54,962 bases of DNA, from contig JAOAPB010000051.1 of the NCBI GenBank assembly GCA_025462645.1, forward strand, positions 1-54,962, in the 5' to 3' direction. Shown in pieces: positions 8,375 to 17,135 of the stretch; position 1 is the stretch's first letter, and every line of letters starts with the position of its first letter. The translations under genes and the position numbers were made by a program. A model generated the notes under the pieces. It saw only the letters and a list, made by a program, of their open reading frames with translations. It ran no database searches and was not told the origin of the DNA. The stretch comes from Edaphobacter sp. GTDB taxonomy: Bacteria; Acidobacteriota; Terriglobia; Terriglobales; Acidobacteriaceae.

Positions 8375-9451
8375 TTAGCGAGCCATTGCGGCAACCTTTG
8401 TGCCCGCAGCAGGAACCACCGACTCCGGTGCCTCGCTGCCCAGGTCAGCCAGCGTCATCCGCAGATACTTGTGCGGATTGACGGGAGCGTTGCGGATACG
8501 AACCTCATAGTGCACATGCGATCCCGTCGTCCTACCGCTATGGCCGACGAAGCCGATCACCTGCCCGCGCACGACCGTCTGTCCAGGCATCACGGCAAAG
8601 CCCGACATGTGCCCGTAGACCGTCTCGACGCCGTGGCCGTGGTCGAGGACAACCTCACGCCCATAGCCATTCGCCATCGCGGCCGACTTCACCACTCCAT
8701 CCCCGGTAGCGCGTATCTGGGTGCCATTGGGAGCGGAGATGTCGATCCCCTTGTGGAACTCGCCCTCGCCGTTACCCAGGATAGGGTCTTCCCTCTGGCC
8801 GAAGCTGCTCGTGATGGGGCCCATCACCGGCCACAGCGAAGGAGCATACGCCGCTGCGTCCTGATCGCCGGCTCCGGAGAGACCGCCAAATAGATTCGTC
8901 GAGTTGTAGCTCGGATTCGCGATGCTGGAGATCCCCCGTGCCGCCGTTCCGCTCATCGCCGAGCTGCGCAACGCGTAGAACGCGTCAACCGACTTGTAGT
9001 AGCTGACGTCATTCATGCCGTTCGCATCGCCGGCCAGCGGCGTCGTCGCCACAGCTTCGGCAACCGCGACAGACCGGGCCGACCGTCCCATCTTGCCCGT
9101 CACCTTGCCCATGGGCACTGCCAGCTTGCTCGCAGTCAGGCCATACAGCGCCGACACCTCGGTTGCCAGCGAACCCAGCGATGCCGCCTCGATGTCCTTC
9201 TCATGCGCAGCCTTCTCCAGGTGTGCATAGTCCTTCTGCAGCGAATTGTGATCCTGTCGAAGCTGATTGAAGCGCGCCGTCTTGATCAGCATCCGGGAGT
9301 ACGACCCAGCCAGTCCCGTGATGGTGAACATGCCGATCGCCGCGGCTGCCACGAACATGTAGGCATAGTGCAGGGGGACCGGAACCTTGTCGAGGTTCCC
9401 CTCTTCGTCGCGGCTGACGAACATGATGTAGTAACGCTTCTTAAGTCTCAA
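8375..9451 (-). CDS. Membrane-anchored M23 (LytM-type) metalloendopeptidase
   Basis: A 358-residue cell-envelope protein. A short cytoplasmic N-terminus is followed by one membrane segment (about residues 30-50), a coiled-coil region (about 55-100, FNQLRQDHNSLQKDYAHLEKA) and a linker. The C-terminal M23 domain keeps the zinc ligands H...D in FHKGIDIS and the HxH motif in GSHVHYEV, so it should be an active peptidoglycan endopeptidase. It is unlike the regulatory LytM factors that lose zinc ligands. The family cuts peptide cross-links during growth or division. It stands alone on its strand. Confidence 0.88.
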   Translation of the reverse strand: MRLKKRYYIMFVSRDEEGNLDKVPVPLHYAYMFVAAAAIGMFTITGLAGSYSRMLIKTARFNQLRQDHNSLQKDYAHLEKAAHEKDIEAASLGSLATEVSALYGLTASKLAVPMGKVTGKMGRSARSVAVAEAVATTPLAGDANGMNDVSYYKSVDAFYALRSSAMSGTAARGISSIANPSYNSTNLFGGLSGAGDQDAAAYAPSLWPVMGPITSSFGQREDPILGNGEGEFHKGIDISAPNGTQIRATGDGVVKSAAMANGYGREVVLDHGHGVETVYGHMSGFAVMPGQTVVRGQVIGFVGHSGRTTGSHVHYEVRIRNAPVNPHKYLRMTLADLGSEAPESVVPAAGTKVAAMAR

Positions 9452-9687
9452 TCACAAACCCAGGCCCAGATTTGACCGCGAGGACAGCCGCGGCGCTGAG
9501 AGATGGCTAAAAATCGATCAGGGCAAATGCGGTTTGGCAATTGTCATTCAGGATTGCAATTCTCTCTTGAGCTTCCATTATGAGGATAACAAACAGGGTT
9601 CGCCCATGCAACCGGTTTTGCCAGCCATGGCACCAGTGGTCCACCACCTATTCGCCACATTCGGCGCACCATTTATCCTGTCTCAGG

Positions 9688-10728
9688 ATGAAAAAATCAC
9701 CCAGCCCGATGGGGGAACTTCAGCTAATAGAGCAGATACGCCGCGCCTCCCATCCCAGCCAAAATAAAGCCATCACCCTCGGTATCGGCGACGACTGCGC
9801 TATCCTACGCCCTCCTCCCAACTCCGAAGTCCTTGTAACCACCGACATTACGCTGGAGAACCGGCACTTCCGCCGCAATCTCCACCCCCCGGAGTCCGTC
9901 GGCCATCGCTGCCTCGCCCGCGGTCTCAGCGACCTGGCCGCCATGGGCGCCACGCCAATTGCCGCCTTCCTCTCCCTCGCCCTCCCCGGCAGCATACTCG
10001 CAGAAAAATCAGGTCAAGCCTGGATCACCGGCTTTTTCAAAGGTTTACACATCCTCGGCGAGCTCCACCGTGTACCCCTTGCCGGCGGGGACACCTCCGA
10101 ATCGCCCGCAAATCTTATCCTCGCTGACATCGTTCTCCTCGGCACCGCCCCAAAGGGCAAAGCCCTCCGCCGATCCGGAGCCCGTCCCGGCGACGCGTTA
10201 TACGTCACAGGACAGTTGGGAGGCGCAGCAGCCGAGCTCTCCGCGTTGCTCGCACGTCGCAGACGCATCGTCCGGATCGCCACCATAGACGGCCATCCCC
10301 ATCTCTTTCCCGAGCCGCGCATGGACACAGGCGAGGCCTTGCTGCGACGCGACCTGGCCACAGCCTGCCTCGATGTCAGCGACGGCCTCTCGACCGACCT
10401 CGCCCACCTCTGCCGCGCCTCCGGCGTCAGCGCCGAGATCGAGCAGGCGGCCCTTCCCATCCACCCCCTCGCCCGCAAGCTTGGCCCCCACCGCGCATTG
10501 AAGGCCGCTTTGCACGGAGGCGAGGACTACGAGCTGCTCTTCGCCGCACCGGCTAAGCTCCGGATGCCCGGCTCCATCGCAGGCGTGCCCGTGACGCGTA
10601 TAGGCCGCTTTATTCCAAAGCGCTCAGGACGCCCCATGATGACGCTCATCGCGCCAGACGGCAACCACAGCCCACTAGAGCCCGGCGGATGGGAGCACTT
10701 CTCCACCCGCGCCAAAACGCGGCGCTGA
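9688..10728 (+). CDS. thiL: Thiamine-monophosphate kinase
   Basis: A 346-residue ATP-dependent kinase that makes thiamine diphosphate. Signature sequences are LGIGDDCAIL (Mg/ATP site), TTDITLENRHFRR, GHRCLARGLSDLAAMGATP, LAGGDTSES, LDVSDGLSTDLAHLC and HGGEDYELLF. The reading frame is open further upstream to 9580, but the N-terminus of the family aligns with the ATG at 9688 (MKKSPSPMGELQLIEQ), preceded by CAGG; an ATG at 9709 is also possible. No other thiamine gene is nearby. A PLP enzyme follows 47 bp downstream on the same strand. Confidence 0.92.
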   Translation: MKKSPSPMGELQLIEQIRRASHPSQNKAITLGIGDDCAILRPPPNSEVLVTTDITLENRHFRRNLHPPESVGHRCLARGLSDLAAMGATPIAAFLSLALPGSILAEKSGQAWITGFFKGLHILGELHRVPLAGGDTSESPANLILADIVLLGTAPKGKALRRSGARPGDALYVTGQLGGAAAELSALLARRRRIVRIATIDGHPHLFPEPRMDTGEALLRRDLATACLDVSDGLSTDLAHLCRASGVSAEIEQAALPIHPLARKLGPHRALKAALHGGEDYELLFAAPAKLRMPGSIAGVPVTRIGRFIPKRSGRPMMTLIAPDGNHSPLEPGGWEHFSTRAKTRR

Positions 10729-10775
10729 GCCTGCTACCATCGAACTTCGGATCCCATCCGACTCTTTTCCTAATC

Positions 10776-11897
10776 ATGCGAGACGCCACAAAAATCATCC
10801 GCTCCACCCTGACCCGCAGCGTCGCCAGCGAACCACTGCACTCCGGCCCGGTCTTCGCCGCCCCTTACCATGCCCCCGGCGATCCATCCGACATGCCGTA
10901 CACCTATGCCCGCTCGCACAACCCCACCTGGACGGAGCTCGAAAGGGCCATCGGACAGATGGAGTCAGGACCGGACTACCGCGCCACCGCACTAGTCTTC
11001 GCCTCCGGCATGGCAGCCTGCACCGCGGTCTTTGGAGCAGTCCTCCGCCCCGGCGATGTAGCCGTCCTTCCCTCCAACGCCTACTACGCCGCACGTGTCC
11101 TCGCCCAGGAGTACTTCGCCAAGATGGGCGTCGTAGTCCGCCTTGCCCCCACCGCCAACAACGCGCAAGCCGAGCTCCTCGAAGGCGCGAAGCTCCTCTG
11201 GCTCGAGTCCCCCAGCAACCCGACGATGGACGTCTGCGACATCGCCCTGCTCAGCGAGGCAGCCCATCGAGCGGGGGCCCTGGTCGCCGTGGACAACACG
11301 ACCCCCACACCGCTGGGCCAGCTTCCACTCGCTCTCGGAGCTGATTTTTCCGTCGCATCGGACACCAAGGCGATGACCGGCCACAGCGACCTTCTCCTCG
11401 GCCACGTAGCCACACGCGACCTCGAACTCCGCGCCAAAATCGACCAATGGCGAACCCTTACTGGCGCGGTCCTCGGCCCCATGGAGGCCTGGCTGGCACT
11501 GCGCTCCATCGCAACCCTTCCGCTGCGGCTGGAACGGTCCTGCGAGAACGCGCAGAAGATAGCCGAGTTTCTAACCACTCGCGACCAAGTAACCAGCGTC
11601 CTCTATCCGGGCCTGCCCAACCATCCCGGCCACGCGATAGCCGCGAAGCAGATGCGCTACTTCGGCCCGGTCCTAAGCTTTATCCTGCGCGATAAGTCCG
11701 CCGCCGAGACCTTCCTCGCGAAGTCAAAACTACTGACTGAGGCAACCAGCTTCGGAGGCGTCACCTCGACCGCCGAACGCCGCGCCCGCTGGGGCGGAGA
11801 CGCCATCGCCGAGGGCTTCATCCGCATGAGCGCAGGCTGCGAAGCCGTCGAAGACCTGATCGAAGACATGGCCCAGGCGTTGGACGCAATCCGATAA
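10776..11897 (+). CDS. Cystathionine gamma-synthase / gamma-lyase family PLP enzyme
   Basis: A 373-residue fold-type I PLP enzyme of the Cys/Met metabolism family. Visible are the glycine-serine phosphate-binding region near ALVFASGMAA, the LWLESPSNPTMDVCDI motif, VAVDNTTPTP, and the Schiff-base lysine in SDTKAMTGHSDLLLG (Lys198). C-terminal VLYPGLPNHPGH and EGFIRMSAGCE complete the pattern. The sequence does not separate trans-sulfuration synthase from lyase. I chose the ATG at 10776 because the frame upstream lies within thiL. The stop overlaps the next gene's start (TAATG). Confidence 0.85.
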   Translation: MRDATKIIRSTLTRSVASEPLHSGPVFAAPYHAPGDPSDMPYTYARSHNPTWTELERAIGQMESGPDYRATALVFASGMAACTAVFGAVLRPGDVAVLPSNAYYAARVLAQEYFAKMGVVVRLAPTANNAQAELLEGAKLLWLESPSNPTMDVCDIALLSEAAHRAGALVAVDNTTPTPLGQLPLALGADFSVASDTKAMTGHSDLLLGHVATRDLELRAKIDQWRTLTGAVLGPMEAWLALRSIATLPLRLERSCENAQKIAEFLTTRDQVTSVLYPGLPNHPGHAIAAKQMRYFGPVLSFILRDKSAAETFLAKSKLLTEATSFGGVTSTAERRARWGGDAIAEGFIRMSAGCEAVEDLIEDMAQALDAIR

Positions 11898-12496
11898 TGC
11901 AGGATCCCGCATCGTTCCCGCACGATTGGAACGCAGAGGTGCTGAAGTCCGCGCCCCTCATCGCCCCGGCCCGGCAGTTCACCTATCCGCAGCAGATCGC
12001 AGGCGAGGAGGACGCTCTCGCCCGAGGCGCGCTCCAACTTCTTGTGCTTCCCGCGAACGGAGGCACATTCCTGGCCACCTGCGCCCTCGGCTTCACCAGC
12101 CCATCCATGCCCACCGGGCTCTTTCCCTGCCCCAACCCGCATGAGATGTGCGCCGTAGCAGGCGGCTACGCCTACATCATCGACACCCTGAAGCCCGACC
12201 ACTGCACCCACATCGCACTGAAGCCCGTAACCGAGGTCCGAGTCCTGCCCGCGCAGCAGCTCCTCCTCTTCATCGGCTTCCACTCCATGATCGCCTGGGG
12301 CCCACAGGGCCTCGCATGGGAATCAGCCCGCCTGAGTTGGGAGGGAGTCCGCATCACAAACATCGACGGCGACATACTGCACGGAACCGGATGGAATCTT
12401 CTGACCGACAAAGAGATAGCCTTCTCGGTCGATCTGCTTACTGGCCATCATCAGGGTGGGGGCTTTGCTCAGCCGCCGGAAACGCAAAAAAACTGA
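11897..12496 (+). CDS. Conserved protein of unknown function coupled to the PLP enzyme
   Basis: A 199-residue soluble protein without a signal peptide. Its ATG shares bases with the upstream TAA (TAATG), so translation is coupled to the PLP enzyme. The sequence is beta-rich, with GALQLLVLPANGGTFLATCALGF, a Cys-containing stretch (LFPCPNPHEMCAVAGGYAYI) and HIALKPVTEVRVLP; no catalytic motif is recognised. Its last 59 bases overlap, in antisense, the 3' end of rsmD. The function is unknown, and the context hints only at amino acid or sulfur metabolism. Confidence 0.72.
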   Translation: MQDPASFPHDWNAEVLKSAPLIAPARQFTYPQQIAGEEDALARGALQLLVLPANGGTFLATCALGFTSPSMPTGLFPCPNPHEMCAVAGGYAYIIDTLKPDHCTHIALKPVTEVRVLPAQQLLLFIGFHSMIAWGPQGLAWESARLSWEGVRITNIDGDILHGTGWNLLTDKEIAFSVDLLTGHHQGGGFAQPPETQKN

Positions 12497-13037
12497 GAGC
12501 CGCATCGCCCTGCTTCCGCAGGCGCGTGTGTTCCAGCGCACCATACCTCGCCGCGAGCTTCGCCTTGCTGCTGTGTTCGGCGATGACCACTGCGTCAGGC
12601 GCAAGAATCAGGCGGCCACGAGCACTCCCCAGAAAGTTCAAGGTCCCCTCGTACTCCGCTGCGGCCTCGTAAGGTGGATCGAGATACACCAGGTCGACAG
12701 GCTGCGTCAGCTTGCCCAGCCGCTGCAGCATGGCGCCCACGCCGCGGTCTTCGAGGGTAAAGCCGTGGCCGATCTTCAACGCCGCCAAATTCTGGCGGAT
12801 AACTGCGATGGCAGGCGAAGCATCTTCAGCAAACCAGACGTGAGCCGCACCCCGGCTCAGCGCTTCGATCCCGACAGCTCCCGTACCGGCATACAGATCG
12901 ACGAAACGGCAACCATCCACACGCGGAGACAGAATATTGAACAGTGTCTCCCGTAGCCGGTCACTCGTCGGACGCGTCTGCAATCCCTTCGGGGCCAGCA
13001 ACTGTCGTGATCGATATGTTCCTGCAATGACTCGCAT
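12438..13037 (-). CDS. rsmD: 16S rRNA (guanine966-N2)-methyltransferase
   Basis: A 199-residue SAM-dependent RNA methyltransferase that modifies G966 of 16S rRNA in the assembling 30S subunit. Family features in order are MRVIAGTYRSRQLLAP at the start, RPTSDRLRETLFNIL, the SAM motif FVDLYAGTGAVGIEALSRGA, and the catalytic DPPY in VYLDPPYEAA (about residue 123). Length matches the family. Its 3' end overlaps the convergent 199-residue unknown by 59 bp, and its 5' end is 42 bp from the start chosen for the divergent CBS membrane protein. Confidence 0.93.
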   Translation of the reverse strand: MRVIAGTYRSRQLLAPKGLQTRPTSDRLRETLFNILSPRVDGCRFVDLYAGTGAVGIEALSRGAAHVWFAEDASPAIAVIRQNLAALKIGHGFTLEDRGVGAMLQRLGKLTQPVDLVYLDPPYEAAAEYEGTLNFLGSARGRLILAPDAVVIAEHSSKAKLAARYGALEHTRLRKQGDAALSFFAFPAAEQSPHPDDGQ

Positions 13038-13079
13038 CTATATCTGAATGGTATGACGGCAGCGCATACAATGATAGCT

Positions 13080-14186
13080 ATGCGTGGGTGGTCTTTTCCG
13101 ATCGGCAGGTTTCTCGGCGTGGATGTTCGCATCCACACCTTCTTTATGCTTCTGCTTGGCATCGCCATCAGCTACGCATCGATGTCCGGCGTGTCGAGCG
13201 GGCGTGGCTTCGGGCTATGGCTGCTGCTGCTGCTCGCCGTCGCCGTTCGCGAGATAGCGCGTGCCATCGCCGCCGCATGGTTCGACCTCGAACTCCGCAG
13301 CGTGCTCCTGCTGCCCACCGGCGGCCTCTTAAGCTATGCAACCCCCGAGGCGACAGAGCAAGCCACAACCCCAGGAATGCAGAAGCGCATGGCCTCGATC
13401 GGCCCCATCGCCAACATCGGCTTCGGCCTGATGCTGGCCGCCATGGTGATGACGATCGCCCCGGAGATCAATCTCCTCGAACGTCCCTGGATCTCGCCCA
13501 CCCATCTCCTGCGTGCCGCAGTATGGATCAATCTCCTGCTCGGTGCGGTGAACCTCTTGCCGGCGTCTCCGCTCGATGGCGGCCGGGTCTTTCGCGGCGA
13601 GTTCGCCAAGGCCCACGGCGCGCTCAAGAGCACACGAGCAGCCGCAGGCCTGGGACAGGCCATCGCCCTCGGGCTCATCGTCGCCGGCCTGCTGGTCCCC
13701 AACATGTGGCTCGTCATGCTCGGAGCCTTCGTGATGATCGGCGCCCACATGGAAGACCAGGGCCTGCTCCTCCAGACCGACGCCGACGCCGTGCGTATGC
13801 GTGACGTCATGCTGACGCAGTTCAGCATGCTCTCCGCCTCCGACACCCTCGAAGACGCCCTTCAGCGCTCCGTCCACACCCTGCAGGACGTCTTCCCCGT
13901 CGTCCGCGGTTCCAACCTCGTCGGCGCAGTCTCTCGCCAGGGCATCGTCGAGGCCCTCCAGGCCGACGGCAACGGCTACGTGCAGGGCGTGATGACCCGC
14001 ACCTTCCAGACCGCCCAGCCCGACGACTCCCTCGTGAAGACCCTCCGCCGCATCATGGCAGGACAGGGCACACAGATCGTACCGGTCCTCGAAGGCGACC
14101 GCATCGTCGGCATCATCACACCGCAGAACCTCGCTCACTCCATGGGTATGCTCAACCAGCGCCGCAAGCTGCGGCAACAAGAGTAA
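13080..14186 (+). CDS. M50-type membrane protein with tandem CBS domains, zinc motif lost
   Basis: A 368-residue membrane protein laid out like site-2 proteases: GWSFPIGRFLGVDVRIH at the start, several membrane helices, SIGPIANIGFG, and NLLPASPLDGGRVFRG (Asp166 of the third motif kept), followed by two CBS domains (about residues 235-360). In active S2P enzymes the first helix carries HExxH; here that place reads R57-E-I-A-R61, so both zinc-binding histidines are Arg. It is therefore probably a pseudoprotease. A start at 13053 is possible, but 13080 matches the family. The CBS pair could bind adenine nucleotides. Confidence 0.85.
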   Translation: MRGWSFPIGRFLGVDVRIHTFFMLLLGIAISYASMSGVSSGRGFGLWLLLLLAVAVREIARAIAAAWFDLELRSVLLLPTGGLLSYATPEATEQATTPGMQKRMASIGPIANIGFGLMLAAMVMTIAPEINLLERPWISPTHLLRAAVWINLLLGAVNLLPASPLDGGRVFRGEFAKAHGALKSTRAAAGLGQAIALGLIVAGLLVPNMWLVMLGAFVMIGAHMEDQGLLLQTDADAVRMRDVMLTQFSMLSASDTLEDALQRSVHTLQDVFPVVRGSNLVGAVSRQGIVEALQADGNGYVQGVMTRTFQTAQPDDSLVKTLRRIMAGQGTQIVPVLEGDRIVGIITPQNLAHSMGMLNQRRKLRQQE

Positions 14187-14217
14187 CCTCCGCAATCCCT
14201 ATGTTTGAAAAAATGAT

Positions 14218-14245
14218 TGTCATTCTGAGCGCAGCGAAGAACCCC
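14218..14245 (+). repeat. Dispersed intergenic repeat, CATTCTGAGCGCAGCGAAGA type
   Basis: TGT plus CATTCTGAGCGCAGCGAAGA plus ACCCC, between the CBS membrane protein and rsmI. The same sequence recurs at 17423-17479 and 45531-45555. I know this motif as a short dispersed repeat of acidobacterial genomes; its function is unknown. Confidence 0.85.
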
Positions 14246-14294
14246 GTATTTTGCAGGTTGCGGCTATGTTGCCACGAGTGGGAAGACGAGTAGC

Positions 14295-15194
14295 ATGCGA
14301 TCCTCTTTAGACTCCGGACAAGGTCACTCAGAGCCGATAGCCCCCGGCCTCTACCTCGTGGCCACCCCCATCGGCAATCTGGAAGACATCACCCTCCGCG
14401 CTCTGCGTATCCTCCGCAGCGTAGACCGCATCGCCTGCGAGGACACCCGCCAGACCCAGAAGCTCCTGAACCACTTCGGCATCGAGACCCCGACCATCAG
14501 CTACCACATGCACAACGAGGGCACCCGCTCCGAAGAGCTGACAGCCGAACTAAAGCAGGGAGCCCGCATCGCCGTAGTCAGCGACGCCGGAACCCCAGGC
14601 ATCGCGGACCCCGGCGGCCAGATCGCCGCAGCGGCCATAGCCGCCGGCATCTCCGTCTACCCCATCCCCGGAGCCAACGCCGCCATCAGCGGCCTCATCG
14701 CAAGCGGCCTTCCCACAGAGAGCTTCACCTTCCACGGCTTCCTCCCCGCGAAGGCCGGCCAACGCAAGACCTTCCTCGAACATATAGCCGAGCTCCCTCG
14801 CAACGGCGCAACCCACATCTTCTACGAAGCCCCCCACCGCATCCTGGACACCCTCGCCGACATCGAAGCCGTCTTCGGAGCAACCCAGCACGTTGTCGTC
14901 GCAAGAGAATTGACCAAGCTACACGAGGAGTTCCTACGCGGCCCGGCAGACGAGCTGCGCAGACAACTAGCCGCCCGCGCAATCGTTCGCGGCGAAATCG
15001 TCCTCATGCTGACCCCCACCCCACCGCAGACCACTCAGACACAAAGATCGAGCATCGCCGCCGAAGTCGCAGCCCTGATGCAATCAGAGAGCCTCTCAGA
15101 AAAAGACGCATTAAAGCGCGTAGCCCGCGAGCGCGGCATCGGCAAGAGCGAAGCCTACCGCGAGCTCCAGCGCGAACAAAACCGTCTGCGCTAA
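14295..15194 (+). CDS. rsmI: 16S rRNA (cytidine1402-2'-O)-methyltransferase
   Basis: A 299-residue member of the tetrapyrrole-methylase fold that 2'-O-methylates C1402 of 16S rRNA. Recognisable blocks are GLYLVATPIGNLEDITLRAL, DRIACEDTRQTQKLLNHFGI, the SAM-binding VSDAGTPGIADPG, IPGANAAISGLIASGLP, FHGFLPAK, THIFYEAPHRI and ARELTKLHEEFLRG. The C-terminal helical tail (SEKDALKRVARERGIGKSEAYRE) is typical. It is preceded by a dispersed repeat and followed by a convergent small unknown. Confidence 0.95.
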   Translation: MRSSLDSGQGHSEPIAPGLYLVATPIGNLEDITLRALRILRSVDRIACEDTRQTQKLLNHFGIETPTISYHMHNEGTRSEELTAELKQGARIAVVSDAGTPGIADPGGQIAAAAIAAGISVYPIPGANAAISGLIASGLPTESFTFHGFLPAKAGQRKTFLEHIAELPRNGATHIFYEAPHRILDTLADIEAVFGATQHVVVARELTKLHEEFLRGPADELRRQLAARAIVRGEIVLMLTPTPPQTTQTQRSSIAAEVAALMQSESLSEKDALKRVARERGIGKSEAYRELQREQNRLR

Positions 15195-15211
15195 GCGGCC
15201 AGAATCGACCG

Positions 15212-15634
15212 CTACTTCCGCCCCATCACCCGATCGTAGTTATAGACATCGCTCGTGGTCCCCAGAGCCTCGTTATACAAGCTCGTAGCTCCACTCGCCT
15301 CTTTCAGCTCTTCGCTGAACTCATGAATCGCGCGCAGATGATCGGCTGTCGCCGGAATCTCCAGCTTGCTGGTCTTCAAAAACTTCTGGTAGCCACGATC
15401 CAGCAGTCGCGAGATCTCGCCATTCAGCAGCCAGCCCGGACGAGCCAGTATCTCGACCGTACCATCCGGAGCCGCCGCAATCTCCGCCGCGCACCCGTAC
15501 TTCCTTACCTGGAAGGCATTCGGCGTCCGCTTTGCACCCTCCTGCGCGGGGGCGACATCGAATCGTTGACTGCCTAGAATGGAAAGAACATCGTTGAAGC
15601 TTCGCTGTGGGGTCTTTTTTGCCATAAGTGCCAT
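15212..15634 (-). CDS. Small conserved protein of unknown function
   Basis: A 140-residue soluble protein without signal or membrane segment. It has a basic N-terminus, a central KYGCAAEIAAAPDGTVEILARPGWLLNGEISRLLDRGYQKFL, and a helical C-terminus. The central hydrophobic beta-strand plus 'GEISRLLDRGYQKF' pattern looks like a conserved acidobacterial family, but I cannot name it. A second start three codons downstream (MAKKTPQ) is possible. It is convergent with rsmI (17-bp gap) and divergent from cysM. Confidence 0.68.
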   Translation of the reverse strand: MALMAKKTPQRSFNDVLSILGSQRFDVAPAQEGAKRTPNAFQVRKYGCAAEIAAAPDGTVEILARPGWLLNGEISRLLDRGYQKFLKTSKLEIPATADHLRAIHEFSEELKEASGATSLYNEALGTTSDVYNYDRVMGRK

Positions 15635-15721
15635 ACGTTAGACTCAATATAACCATCGCACATCCGCTGACCTCCTTCAAACGGCATCGTGGCGAACCGG
15701 AGAGCTACACACCCAGACTGC

Positions 15722-16660
15722 ATGACGACCACTACCAAACCGTTCGGAACAACCATCCTCCAACGCATCGGGAACACGCCGCTGGTGCGTCTGGAGCACC
15801 TGACCGCCCATCTTCCCGGCATCCAGATTCTGGGTAAGGCTGAGTGGGCGAACCCTGGCGGCTCCGTAAAAGACCGCGCCGCATCCGCCATCGTTACCGA
15901 CGCCCAGCGCCGCGGACTCCTCAGCCCTACTCAGGGCCTTCTCGACGCCACCAGCGGCAACACCGGCATCGCCTACGCCATGCTGGGAGCGGCCCTCGGC
16001 TTCCCCGTAACCCTCTGCATGCCGTCCAACGTCTCGCCCGAGCGCAAGCGCTACCTCGCGGCCTACGGCGCAAACGTTATCTGGACCAACCCCGCCGACG
16101 GCTCCGACGGCGCCATCCGCAAGGCCCGCGAGCTCGTCGCCGCCGAGCCCGACCGATACTTCTACGCCGACCAGTACTCCAACGACGAGAACTGGCGCGC
16201 CCACTACCGCACCACCGCCAACGAGATCTGGGAGCAGACCGAAGGCCAGGTCACCCACTTCGTCGCCGGCCTCGGCACCAGCGGAACCTTCATGGGCACC
16301 ACCCGCCGCCTGCGAGAGCTCAATCCGCAGATCCGCTGCATCTCCATGCAGCCCGACTCGCCCTTCAACGGCCTCGAGGGCCTCAAGCACATGAAGACGG
16401 CGATCGTCCCGCGCATCTACGATCCCTCCCTCGCCGATGCCAACATTGCCATGTCCACCGAGCTCTCCTACAAGATGTGCCGCGATCTGGCCCGCAACCA
16501 GGGAGTCCTCGTCGGCATCTCTTCAGCCGCCGCTGTAGCCGCATCGCTCCAGGTCGCCGAGCAGGAGGCCGCAGCCGGTCGCGAGGCCGTCATCGTCACC
16601 ATCCTCGCCGATTCGGCAGAGAAATACATGAGCGAACGCTTCTGGCAGGAGGAGCAGTAA
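15722..16660 (+). CDS. cysM: Cysteine synthase, CysM type (CysO-dependent)
   Basis: A 312-residue fold-type II PLP enzyme. The Schiff-base lysine is Lys50 in GGSVKDRAA; TSGNTGIAYA and GLGTSGTFMG bind substrate and phosphate, and GISSAAAVAASL closes the cofactor site. The segment GLKHMKTAIVPRIYDP resembles mycobacterial CysM, which uses O-phosphoserine and a CysO thiocarboxylate, rather than OASS-A. The context is decisive: the next three genes encode the matching peptidase, carrier protein and E1. The open frame reaches a GTG at 15689, but family alignment favours the ATG at 15722. There are 4 bp to the next gene. Confidence 0.88.
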   Translation: MTTTTKPFGTTILQRIGNTPLVRLEHLTAHLPGIQILGKAEWANPGGSVKDRAASAIVTDAQRRGLLSPTQGLLDATSGNTGIAYAMLGAALGFPVTLCMPSNVSPERKRYLAAYGANVIWTNPADGSDGAIRKARELVAAEPDRYFYADQYSNDENWRAHYRTTANEIWEQTEGQVTHFVAGLGTSGTFMGTTRRLRELNPQIRCISMQPDSPFNGLEGLKHMKTAIVPRIYDPSLADANIAMSTELSYKMCRDLARNQGVLVGISSAAAVAASLQVAEQEAAAGREAVIVTILADSAEKYMSERFWQEEQ

Positions 16661-16664
16661 ACCC

Positions 16665-17135
16665 ATGCTTCACATTCAATACGCAGACTACGAAGCCCTC
16701 CGCGCCCACGGCGAAGAGACCTACCCCAACGAGTGCTGCGGCGTCCTGCTCGGCAAGAGCAACGGCGCCGAAGGCAACACCGTCCACCAGATCGTCCGCG
16801 CCGGCAACACCCGCACCGACTCCGCGCACAACCGCTACAACATCGCTCCTGTGGAGCTGGTCCGCATCCAGCGCCAGGCCCGCACCCTCGGCCTCGACAT
16901 CGTCGGCTTCTACCACTCGCACCCCGACCACCCCGCGCAGTGGTCCCCCACCGACTTCGCCGAGGCCCACTGGATCGGCTGTTCTTACATCATCACTGCC
17001 GTCGAAAAGGGCAAGGCTGCCATCACCAACTCCTTCCTCCTCCTCGGCGCCACCGAAGACGACAAGAACTTCCACGACGAAGCCATCGAGATCGAGATCG
17101 CCGAAGCAGCACCAACCCTGAAAGGACAAGAATGA
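16665..17135 (+). CDS. mec: JAMM/MPN+ metallopeptidase, Mec type
   Basis: A 156-residue zinc peptidase. It has the glutamate in ETYPNECCGVLLG near residue 21 and a perfect JAMM motif, HSHPDHPAQWSPTD (HxHx7SxxD) near residue 85. In Mycobacterium tuberculosis the equivalent enzyme releases cysteine from the CysO-Cys adduct. The gene starts 4 bp after cysM, and its stop overlaps the carrier gene start (ATGA), so stoichiometry is likely coupled. It could also trim the carrier's C-terminal Cys (see findings). I infer function from motif and operon, not from substrate evidence. Confidence 0.9.
   Translation: MLHIQYADYEALRAHGEETYPNECCGVLLGKSNGAEGNTVHQIVRAGNTRTDSAHNRYNIAPVELVRIQRQARTLGLDIVGFYHSHPDHPAQWSPTDFAEAHWIGCSYIITAVEKGKAAITNSFLLLGATEDDKNFHDEAIEIEIAEAAPTLKGQE

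Noticed and set aside
13329..14195. A 288-codon minus-strand frame opposite the CBS membrane protein
   Set aside because: Its Gly/Asp/Glu/His-rich composition, the absence of a domain and complete overlap with a clear membrane protein mark it as a shadow.
16733..17131. An upstream extension of the cysO reading frame
   Set aside because: The extension lies entirely within mec and is Arg/Pro/His-rich; the family begins at the ATG at 17132.
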